From assembly GCF_000522505.1 (NCBI RefSeq), contig NZ_AZMV01000007.1:310001-374000 (forward strand): a DNA stretch of 64,000 nucleotides, given 5' to 3'. The notes under the pieces were generated by a model that was not told where the DNA came from, ran no database searches, and saw nothing but the letters and a program-made list of their open reading frames with translations. The position numbers and the translations under genes were made by a program. The stretch comes from Bifidobacterium moukalabense DSM 27321. Its GTDB lineage: Bacteria > Actinomycetota > Actinomycetes > Actinomycetales > Bifidobacteriaceae. Positions 56,796 to 64,000 of the stretch are shown here, piece after piece. The first letter of the stretch is position 1. Every line of letters begins with the position of its first letter.

Positions 56796-57737
56796 CTATC
56801 GGTCCGGATCGAGATCGGCGGTGGGGAAACTGGCCCACGGATACGAGGGCAGATATTCGCCGTAGTAGGTGTTGACGGCATAGGCGCTGCCATGCATCAT
56901 GTCGAACAGGTCGCAATGTACGGCCAAGCCATCAATCGGCTCCATCGAAAAACTGGTGGCGTTGCGCGAATGCCGGATCAGCCCACCGGCCTGTGGGTGT
57001 ACCGTCCGCAATGTGTGCCGCAGCGACTTGACGAGTCCACGAACCCGCAGTGACGACGCGAACGCGTGCTTCGGGCGGCTTACGCAACCTGATTGCCGGT
57101 CCGTTCGAATGGCGTCCGCATCGCGGGCAGCCGTGGAACGGCCATCAATCGGCCACAGTGCGTCCGCAATCTGCGCATTGGTAAGCGGTTTGGATCGCGC
57201 GTGAATCAGCAATGCCAGCAAATCCTTGGCATTCCGGGAATCCCATGACATCGGCCGTCCGTGATGGAACACCTCGAAATCGCCGAACGTGCGAATCATC
57301 AGCTGTTCACGCCTGCCATTCGACGCATCGGTCGGAAACTCACTGCGGTAGGACGGTTCGCGGCGCAGCACGTCATCGAGCGTGGCCACGCAATTGCGTA
57401 CATCGTCTTCCGTGGCCGGTTTCATGATGAAGCCGGTGTCGCCGTCGCCCCGCAATCCGAAGGAATAGTTGGCGTAAGCCGTTGAGAACACGATTTTCGT
57501 ATGCGGGCTCAGGTCTTTGATCGCCTTCGCAAGTTGCAGGCCGTTCTCGCCGCGCAATCGCAGGTCGAGAAACGCATAGGCGATGTTCGCGGAAGAGGCG
57601 GCCGCCCTGCGCACGAACGATTCGACCTCCTTGGCGGTGCCGAATCCCCTGATCTGGGCGTCGGGAAACACCGCTTGCAGCAGTTTCACCATGCTGCCGA
57701 GAATCAGGGACTCGTCGTCCGCCGCAATCACATACAT
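56796..57737 (-). CDS. Response regulator with winged-helix (SARP-like) effector
   Basis: 313 residues from ATG 57737-57735; a GTG at 57743 is an alternative. The receiver has Asp7-Asp8, phospho-acceptor Asp58 (FLDLRLRGENG), Thr86 and Lys106 (IMKPATEDDV), all intact. After about residue 145 (MIRTFGDFEVFHHGRPMSWDSRNAKDLL) comes a winged-helix domain like those of SARP/OmpR-type activators that recognise direct repeats. It is divergent from the histidine kinase at 57892, 154 bases away, so they form a pair. Targets are unknown. Confidence 0.83.
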   Translation of the reverse strand: MYVIAADDESLILGSMVKLLQAVFPDAQIRGFGTAKEVESFVRRAAASSANIAYAFLDLRLRGENGLQLAKAIKDLSPHTKIVFSTAYANYSFGLRGDGDTGFIMKPATEDDVRNCVATLDDVLRREPSYRSEFPTDASNGRREQLMIRTFGDFEVFHHGRPMSWDSRNAKDLLALLIHARSKPLTNAQIADALWPIDGRSTAARDADAIRTDRQSGCVSRPKHAFASSLRVRGLVKSLRHTLRTVHPQAGGLIRHSRNATSFSMEPIDGLAVHCDLFDMMHGSAYAVNTYYGEYLPSYPWASFPTADLDPDR

Positions 57738-57891
57738 GCTCACACTCTAACGTACGGAAGGGTGATGGGCCCGAAACATCCTCGGAACATGCGTAACGCA
57801 GCTTCGTCGGCATCCCCAATGACGGGGGATTGCGCCATACTTTCATGGGGAGGTGGCCGGAAGTCTCCCGCAACGAGCTTGGAGCAGATGC

Positions 57892-59148
57892 ATGAATGTC
57901 GTTCGTCGTATGATAACGCACTGGTATACGCTCGGCTACCCCAATGCCGACTACCCCCGTTACAGCCGGCGTCTCGCGCAAGACAACCTTGACATGGTTC
58001 GGCGCTGCTGCAAATTCTGCCTGCCGTTCATCGTGATGATGTGTGCGGGCCGCCTCATCATGCTGGGGTGTGCGTGGATCAACGTATGGCCGTTCATCGT
58101 GGCCTTCATGGTCGTCGTCGTGATTCTGGTGATGAACCTACGCCCGCTCGACCCGAAACACACGCTCTACCGTTCCTACATGCAGACGGCCGTGTTCTCC
58201 GTTACGTTGGTGGCGTTGGCCGCCTACTACGATTTCATCGTCGAACCCGGCACAATCGCCGTCATGACGTGCATAGCGCTGTTGGGCGTCGGCTCGCTGT
58301 TCGACAGCCGTCCGGCCGACAATCTGATCGCACATACCATCGGCCTCGGCATTCTTATAGCGGTAATGGTGTTCGAGCGGAATCGTGCACTCGTGCCAAA
58401 CGCCTGCGATCTGGTCGTCGCCGCGATTCTGGGACTATGCATCTCCTGGCACAAGTCACGCGGCCATTTCGGGCAGCTATTCGCGAACGACAAGGAGTTG
58501 AAGGCCCTGCAGCATACCGCGCGCGTGCAGATCATGGTCAGTCAGATCAACCCCCACTTCGTGTGCAATGTGCTCGCCACCATCCAGGCGATGTGCGATA
58601 CGGACGTAAATAAGGCCAAAGAGGCGCTCGGCATCTTCTCGGCATACATGCGCGACAACACAAACGCAGTGGCACGCACCGAACCGATACCATTCTCGGC
58701 GGAACTGCAGCATGTCAAACGATACATATCACTGGAACGGATGCGTTTCGGCGACAAGCTCGCCGTGGCGTACGACATCCGCACCGTGGATTTCCGTCTG
58801 CCGGCGCTGACCGTGCAGCCGATCATAGAGAACGCGATCAAGTATGGCATCGGCAGCAAGCCGGATGGCGGCACGGTTACGTTGTCCACAAGGCAAATGC
58901 AGGATACGGTGCGCATCGAAGTGGCGGATAACGGCGTCGGCATGAATGGGGAGGCGCTGCGCCGGCTCGCCGGCGACACCTCCGAGGCGATGGGCGATGC
59001 CGGCAAACCCGAGGGTGACGGTCGCAGCCATGTGGGCCTTGCAAACGTCCGCGAACGGCTGCGGCTGATGTCGCATGGCACGCTGTCCGTATCGAGCCAG
59101 CCCGGCAAAGGTACCAGGATCGTCATCTCCATTCCCAAGGAAGGCTGA
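57892..59148 (+). CDS. Sensor histidine kinase, LytS/YehU type
   Basis: 418 residues from ATG 57892, with GGAG seven bases before. Six or more membrane helices fill residues 40-200 with almost no extracellular domain, so it probably senses within or near the membrane. The H-box QINPHFVCNVLATIQAM belongs to the LytS-type family, and the ATPase domain has QPIIENAIKYG, VADNGVGM and HVGLANVRERL. It should phosphorylate the regulator at 56796. This kinase class is usually paired with LytTR regulators, but here the partner has a different effector. Confidence 0.88.
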   Translation: MNVVRRMITHWYTLGYPNADYPRYSRRLAQDNLDMVRRCCKFCLPFIVMMCAGRLIMLGCAWINVWPFIVAFMVVVVILVMNLRPLDPKHTLYRSYMQTAVFSVTLVALAAYYDFIVEPGTIAVMTCIALLGVGSLFDSRPADNLIAHTIGLGILIAVMVFERNRALVPNACDLVVAAILGLCISWHKSRGHFGQLFANDKELKALQHTARVQIMVSQINPHFVCNVLATIQAMCDTDVNKAKEALGIFSAYMRDNTNAVARTEPIPFSAELQHVKRYISLERMRFGDKLAVAYDIRTVDFRLPALTVQPIIENAIKYGIGSKPDGGTVTLSTRQMQDTVRIEVADNGVGMNGEALRRLAGDTSEAMGDAGKPEGDGRSHVGLANVRERLRLMSHGTLSVSSQPGKGTRIVISIPKEG

Positions 59149-59303
59149 TTCCGCCCCCGCCGACGGGAACCGGCCGCGAAGGGGTGATTGGCGAAAGGTC
59201 AGCGCAATGGCGTGCGAATGAGACCCGACCTGGTGCGGGCCGTCCCGCGCGGTAAGGTGGGACTTACGATTCTGCAGCGCAATGAGAGCATTCGGGGAGA
59301 GAT

Positions 59304-60416
59304 ATGAGCCAGGGATTCGCGCCGTTTTACGATGTCAATCGTACGTATGAAGACAACTATCTGCAGGGCCCGTTCGGCGCGTTCGCCGAGGCGTTGAGGA
59401 ATGCCGAGGACTCCGCACCCGCCGCGCAACCCGCCGGGGGCGAGGACTTCCTCGGCTTCCGTGTGAACCTGCCGTTCGGCATTCCCGCCGGCCCGCTGCT
59501 CAATGAGAAGTTCACGACCGCCGCCTTCCGCATGGGCTTCGACCTGGCCGTCTACAAAACCGTGCGCTCGCGTGCGTGGAGCTGCAACGCCTTTCCGAAC
59601 GTGCTCGCCGTGCATCCGAGGAATGCCGACGGATCGCTGATTCCCGGCAGTGCCGAGCTTGACGAGGGCGTGCTTGCCGACACCCGTTATGAACTGCCGA
59701 TTTCGATATCCAACAGTTTCGGCGTTCCCTCACGCGATCCGGATGAATGGCAGCCGGATATGAGGAAAGCGATCGAAGCCGCCGGCGACGGCCAGCTGCT
59801 GGTGCCGAGCTTCCAAGGTTCGCGTGTGGACGGCATGGATCAGGACGGCTACATCGCCGATCACGTCACCACCGCACGTCTCGTCTGCGAGACCGGCGCG
59901 GGATTGATGGAGATGAACACGAGCTGCCCGAACGAAGGACATAATCGCCTGCTGTGCCACGACCCGCATCTGGTCGGACGCATTACGGAGGCCGTGAAGA
60001 ACGAGATCGGCGACCGACCGCTGATCGTCAAACTCGCCTACATTCCGAATGACGCCGATCTGGAGATCATGGTGAAGGAGACCGCCGCGCACGGTACCGT
60101 GCAGGGCTTCTCCACCATCAACACGATTTCCGCGAAATTGGTCGATGCCAATGGCGATCAGGCGCTGCCGGGAGCCGGCCGCGACCGTTCCGGCGTGTGC
60201 GGCAACGCCATCCGCGGAGCCGGTCTCGACATGGTGGGCCGTCTGAACGCGATCCGCGAGAAGCTGGGTCTCGACTTCGCCATCGTGGGCGTGGGCGGTG
60301 TGATCCGCCCTGAAGACTACCGGGCATACCGTGAGACCGGCGCGAATGCCGTAATGAGCGCGACCGGTGCCATGTGGAACGCGAATCTGGCACGGGACAT
60401 CAAAAGCACCATCTGA
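59304..60416 (+). CDS. Dihydroorotate dehydrogenase family protein (class 1-like)
   Basis: 370 residues; GGGGAGAG precedes ATG 59304. The FMN-binding TIM barrel is marked by NLPFGIPAGPLLNEKF, MEMNTSCPNEGHN, with the Cys expected of class 1 enzymes, and GVGGVIRPEDYRAY. It would oxidise dihydroorotate to orotate for pyrimidines. About 20 extra residues sit near the start (RNAEDSAPAAQPAGGED). No pyr genes adjoin, so a related FMN enzyme remains possible. Confidence 0.8.
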   Translation: MSQGFAPFYDVNRTYEDNYLQGPFGAFAEALRNAEDSAPAAQPAGGEDFLGFRVNLPFGIPAGPLLNEKFTTAAFRMGFDLAVYKTVRSRAWSCNAFPNVLAVHPRNADGSLIPGSAELDEGVLADTRYELPISISNSFGVPSRDPDEWQPDMRKAIEAAGDGQLLVPSFQGSRVDGMDQDGYIADHVTTARLVCETGAGLMEMNTSCPNEGHNRLLCHDPHLVGRITEAVKNEIGDRPLIVKLAYIPNDADLEIMVKETAAHGTVQGFSTINTISAKLVDANGDQALPGAGRDRSGVCGNAIRGAGLDMVGRLNAIREKLGLDFAIVGVGGVIRPEDYRAYRETGANAVMSATGAMWNANLARDIKSTI

Positions 60417-60543
60417 AAACCGAACAAAACGGGGAGACCCTGCGCCGAACGCGTGATTTCACGACCTTGCTACAACCTATATGGCAAACTGAGGGATAGT
60501 GTGTTTCAAGTTTGGAGATCAAGGGAAACGAAAGAGGTAGAAC

Positions 60544-61869
60544 GTGTCTGAGAACAAGGACGACATTCTGCACGTCGAAGGTGGCAAGCCGCTGAATGGC
60601 ACCATCAAGGTGCGCGGCGCGAAGAACTTCGTGAGCAAGGCCATGGTGGCCGCACTGCTCGCCCCGGGCAAGTCCGTATTGAAGAACGTGCCGGAAATCC
60701 GCGACGTGCATGTGGTTTCCGACCTGCTGCGCCTGCATGGTGTGGATGTGGACGTGGACGGCGCCAAGGGCATCGTGACCATCGATGCCACCAACGTGCA
60801 GCTCGCCGACGTGGCCGACGTGGACACCCTTTCCGGGTCCTCCCGCATTCCGATCCTGTTCTCCGGCCCGCTGCTGCACCGTTTGGGCGAGGCGTTCATT
60901 CCGGCGCTCGGCGGATGCAACATCGGCGGCCGCCCGATCGACTTCCATCTGGAGACCCTGCGCAAGCTGGGCGCGAACGTGGACAAGGAGCATAAGGACG
61001 GCATTCACATCACCGCTCCGGATGGTCTGCATGGTGCGAAGATTCACCTGCCGTACCCGTCCGTGGGCGCGACCGAACAGACCCTGCTCGCCGCCGTGCT
61101 CGCCGAAGGCAAGACTGAACTTTCCGGTGCCGCCACCGAACCTGAGATCATGGATCTGGTGTGCGTACTGCAGAAGATGGGCGCCATCATTTCCGTTGAC
61201 GTCGACCGCACCTTCCGCATCGAAGGCGTCAAGGAGCTCAAGGGCTATACGCATACCGCACTGACCGACCGCATCGAGGCCGCCTCCTGGGCGTCGGCCG
61301 CGCTGGCCACGCATGGCGACATTTTTGTCAAGGGTGCCACCCAGCCGGAGATGATGACGTTCCTGAACGTGTTCCGTAAGATTGGCGGCGAGTTCGACAT
61401 TACCGACAGGGGCATCCGATTCTGGCACCCGGGTGGGGATCTGAAGCCGGTCGCCATCGAGACCGACGTGCACCCGGGCTTCATGACCGACTGGCAGCAG
61501 CCGCTGGTCGTGGCGCTCACCCAGGCGAAAGGCCTGAGTATCGTGCACGAGACCGTGTATGAGAATCGTTTCGGCTTCACCAAACCGCTTGTGCAGATGG
61601 GTGCCACGATTCAGCTGTACCGTGAATGCCTCGGCTCCCTGCCGTGCCGTTTCCAGCAGCGCAACTACAAGCATTCCGCGGTGATTTTCGGACCGACCCC
61701 GCTGACCGGCCGTGACATCGACGTGCCGGATCTGCGTGGCGGCTTCAGCCATCTGATTGCGGCACTGGCCGCTCAGGGCCCCTCCAACGTGCAGGGCATC
61801 TCGCTGATTGACCGTGGCTACGCCGACTTCCGCGGCAAGCTGGAAGCCCTGGGCGCCGATTTCGACTAA
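60544..61869 (+). CDS. murA: UDP-N-acetylglucosamine 1-carboxyvinyltransferase
   Basis: 441 residues from GTG 60544, with AAAGAGG upstream. The EPSP-synthase-like fold shows KVRGAKNFVSKAMVAALL, the catalytic Cys125 in LGGCNIGGRP, and VHPGFMTDWQQP. It transfers enolpyruvate from PEP to UDP-GlcNAc, the first committed step of peptidoglycan synthesis. The active Cys is the fosfomycin target, so the enzyme is of the sensitive form by sequence. The gene stands alone and ends in a strong terminator. Confidence 0.95.
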   Translation: MSENKDDILHVEGGKPLNGTIKVRGAKNFVSKAMVAALLAPGKSVLKNVPEIRDVHVVSDLLRLHGVDVDVDGAKGIVTIDATNVQLADVADVDTLSGSSRIPILFSGPLLHRLGEAFIPALGGCNIGGRPIDFHLETLRKLGANVDKEHKDGIHITAPDGLHGAKIHLPYPSVGATEQTLLAAVLAEGKTELSGAATEPEIMDLVCVLQKMGAIISVDVDRTFRIEGVKELKGYTHTALTDRIEAASWASAALATHGDIFVKGATQPEMMTFLNVFRKIGGEFDITDRGIRFWHPGGDLKPVAIETDVHPGFMTDWQQPLVVALTQAKGLSIVHETVYENRFGFTKPLVQMGATIQLYRECLGSLPCRFQQRNYKHSAVIFGPTPLTGRDIDVPDLRGGFSHLIAALAAQGPSNVQGISLIDRGYADFRGKLEALGADFD

Positions 61870-61909
61870 CCTGCGTTGGTTCCGTAGATTCCTTCTTCAA
61901 AGATTACGC

Positions 61910-61943
61910 AAAGGCCGGTTTCCTTGGGACGCCGGCCTTTTTT
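61910..61943 (+). terminator. Terminator after murA
   Basis: AAAGGCCGG (61910-61918) pairs with CCGGCCTTT (61932-61940), followed by T6. It lies 41 bases past the stop. Confidence 0.88.
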
Positions 61944-61944
61944 G

Positions 61945-62882
61945 GTATCTTTTTCCCTTGGGGGTGCCGTCTTTGTGGTCATGCTGGATGTGGCATGCTC
62001 GCCTTGTTTTGGGCCCGATGGGCTTTTGTGACGGTCCGCGGCGCGATGTCGGAACCCGTCACCTGCATACGGGATTGGAGTGGTTGCGGCAGCGGGTCGT
62101 ATTTGCGTTTTGGCGTGCACGATTTCGATTCTGGTGTTTTTGGACGGATTGTGTTTTCACCGGCGCCTTCCATGACTGCCGATTGAGGATCTGAGGAATC
62201 TGAATCGTTGGAAAATGGCCATTTCCAAGATCTGGTGGTCATGCTGGATTCCGTGGTGACGCGGGTCCATCGCGCACGATTAAAGAATCATCCCTTTCCG
62301 CTGGATCGTGCGCGGCATAGTCCGACGAATGTCGGGGCAATCGCTATTGTCACGCCTCGCTGCGGCTCACGTTAATGAAGAGCCGACTTGGAGCAATGCC
62401 GACCTTGCGATAATCGGACCGCGAAGCTCCCATTGGCGGGAACCGACCTTATACCTGTGATCTCTGACATGCCGCTTTCCATATAGGGCACCCAAGAGCG
62501 CACATATACCCGTGTTCGCTTTTCACTCCGCTTGGACCGGCTCGCCGCTTGGTGGAATGGGATCATCGACAGTCGGGGCTCATTTCCATTTCTCTGAAAA
62601 CACCGGTGATTTTCATTGCAATCCATGAAATAGGGTGTTATTCTAAACATTGCTGCAGTGGCGGAGTTGCCACGGTCATGCGTGTGAAGGGCGTTCATCC
62701 ATCGGATTCCCAGACAGGCCATACCCTTGCGACGGGGGATATTTTTTTCGGTGTGATTTCAATGGACTCCCATCTTGGCGGGGCCTACAAGAATTGCTGA
62801 GGGGGGAGGGAACACCTCGATTCCTAACTAAAGTCGAAAGACAGACCAAGATTCAGAGGACTTTAGGTGTATAGGGGCTTTC
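61945..62882. other. Gene-poor region between murA and the third adhesin
   Basis: About 940 bases with no gene I can support; the open frames here have no ribosome sites or family motifs. It contains a direct repeat GTGGTCATGCTGGAT (61976-61990 and 62236-62250), an inverted repeat CGCGCACGAT (62271-62280) with ATCGTGCGCG (62305-62314), and the G-rich run GGGGGGAGGG (62811-62820). It could hold remains of a lost gene or element plus the promoter of the next gene. Confidence 0.5.
62271..62314. repeat. Inverted repeat in the murA-adhesin gap
   Basis: Perfect 10-bp arms CGCGCACGAT and ATCGTGCGCG, 24-base loop. No T run, so not a clear terminator. It may be a leftover element end or an RNA structure. 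Confidence 0.45.
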
Positions 62883-64000
62883 ATGAAGGGCAATTCGAAC
62901 ATGACCTTGCGTAGCGCGGCTTGGCGCAAGTTGGTAGCCGCCTTCGTCGCCGTCGCCACCCTTCTCGCCATGGTGATTGTCAGCGGTGTGGCGTCCCGTC
63001 AGATTGCATGGGCGGATACTGCAACCGCTAGCGGAACCTTGTATCAGTACGTGACGTCTGCAAAGTTGTCCCAACGTTCCGGCAATGACGAAGACTGGAA
63101 AGAAGTGACGGCTACGGATAAACTTGATCCGAGCGACGAGAACCTGCAGTTGCAGTTTGCGTTGGGTTTTGAACTTCCCGCGGGAACGCTTTCCAAGCAG
63201 AATCCTCTGACGTACCAAGTTCCCAGCGACATTGAGATCAGTGGTTTCTCTGAAGGTAGTGACACCATTAGCGGCTCCATTGATAACAATGGAACTTCCA
63301 TGGGTACCTACACCATTACTAAGAGTGGCCTCATTACCCTGACGTTTAACGATGACACCGTTAAGAATAATGCGAGCGCTCCAATTACCAATGGCTTCAT
63401 GAAGTTCAATTCCACGGTGCAGGGTCTTACGAATGGCGATGGTTCCAGCTGGAAGTTTGGTGATGATAGCGAGATCACCATTCATCTTAACCAGTCCGGT
63501 GATTTGTGGGCCAATAAGAGCGTCGTCTCTTCCAACAACACCGATGGCACCGTGCAGTGGAAGATTGTGGTTGGCAGCGAGAAGGGCACGAATCCTGACG
63601 ACAAGGTGACGATTACCGATACCATGACCGGCAACGCTTTCGTGGCCGCCAACGGTTTCAAGGTGACCGACAAGAACAATAACGACGTGACGGCCCAATG
63701 CGGTTCTGCTCCTGTTGACGGAGCGACATCCTTCACTATCAGTTGCCCGGCGCTCGGTGCGGGCGATACGTATACGGTGACATACACGGGCAAGGCGCCC
63801 AGCCTTACAGACGGTTATACAACAGGTAAGAATAAGGCGTCCGTCGATACGACCGACAAAGAAGGAAACAAGCTTCATCAAGAACCCGAGCAGACGGTCA
63901 CCTGGGACAGGACTCCCAATCCCTCAAAGAGCGGGGAATTGCAGGCTGATGGTCGTATCAAGTGGACGGTGAAAGTGAGTACTGCCGGTTCGCTTGATGG
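62883..64000 (+). CDS. Large surface adhesin / pilus tip protein, third locus (C-terminus beyond window)
   Basis: ATG 62883, with AGGGG seven bases upstream; 372 residues visible and still open at the window end. The signal peptide includes LVAAFVAVATLLAMVIVSGVA and probably ends near QIAWA. Ig-like repeats follow, with GDLWANKSVVSSNNTDGTVQWKIVV and GELQADGRIKWTVKV beginning domains of the kind that form isopeptide bonds in Gram-positive fimbrial adhesins. It resembles the tip adhesin at 30150 in style but not closely in sequence. A sortase and backbone pilin would be expected downstream of the window. Confidence 0.8.
   Translation, partial: MKGNSNMTLRSAAWRKLVAAFVAVATLLAMVIVSGVASRQIAWADTATASGTLYQYVTSAKLSQRSGNDEDWKEVTATDKLDPSDENLQLQFALGFELPAGTLSKQNPLTYQVPSDIEISGFSEGSDTISGSIDNNGTSMGTYTITKSGLITLTFNDDTVKNNASAPITNGFMKFNSTVQGLTNGDGSSWKFGDDSEITIHLNQSGDLWANKSVVSSNNTDGTVQWKIVVGSEKGTNPDDKVTITDTMTGNAFVAANGFKVTDKNNNDVTAQCGSAPVDGATSFTISCPALGAGDTYTVTYTGKAPSLTDGYTTGKNKASVDTTDKEGNKLHQEPEQTVTWDRTPNPSKSGELQADGRIKWTVKVSTAGSLD

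Noticed and set aside
62372..62722. Minus-strand 116-codon frame in the gap after murA
   Set aside because: No ribosome site, no recognisable family, and base use unlike nearby genes; not enough to call a gene or a transposase remnant.

Overview
The window reads as chromosomal DNA of a Bifidobacterium. The evidence is GC-rich coding sequence with actinobacterial gene types (ino1, glf, a PepD-type C69 dipeptidase, formate-tetrahydrofolate ligase), LacI-controlled plant-glycan genes next to an ABC importer, and tandem sortase-dependent pilus operons. The B. adolescentis / catenulatum / pseudocatenulatum / longum group fits best, but I cannot fix the species from sequence alone.

Layout. (1) 1-10.7 kb is an arabinan/arabino-oligosaccharide locus. 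It has a lipoprotein endo-arabinanase (minus strand, cut by the window start), a frameshifted two-domain GH43 gene, a LacI regulator, a GH43 exo-enzyme, a solute-binding lipoprotein with two LplB/LplC-type permeases, and a last GH43. Three promoters carry copies of the palindrome TACAACGTTGTA over the -35 and near the -10, which points to one local LacI regulon. No ATPase gene is present, so a shared MsiK-like ATPase elsewhere is inferred. (2) 10.8-29.7 kb is mostly housekeeping: class A PBP, ino1, glf, SRP RNA, a PAP2 phosphatase, topA-tmk-holB, a LacI regulator with ptsH divergent from ptsI, a PEBP-family protein, a dipeptidase and fhs. (3) 30.1-43.8 kb holds two tandem pilus operons, each with a large minor/tip pilin, a backbone pilin and a class C sortase, separated by an AT-rich 0.9 kb gap full of TTAAG motifs. 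(4) 43.8-61.9 kb carries a MIF-type tautomerase, GtrA protein, MFS transporter, histidine phosphatase, a DUF805 protein, gltX, tRNA-Glu and tRNA-Gln, a metallophosphoesterase, an IclR regulator divergent from leuCD, a divergent two-component pair, a dihydroorotate dehydrogenase and murA. (5) 61.9-64 kb is a gene-poor stretch and then the start of a third surface adhesin, cut by the window end.

How it works together. The exported arabinanase would cut arabinan outside the cell, the ABC system would import the oligomers and the cytoplasmic GH43 enzymes would finish them. The LacI operators give substrate-controlled expression. The pilus operons would supply adhesion; their sorting signals (MPLSG, MPKTG, VPSTG, LPSTG) and sortases differ enough to suggest two separately assembled fibres.

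Limits: all calls come from reading sequence and motifs. No database search was run, and start codons are uncertain where stated.
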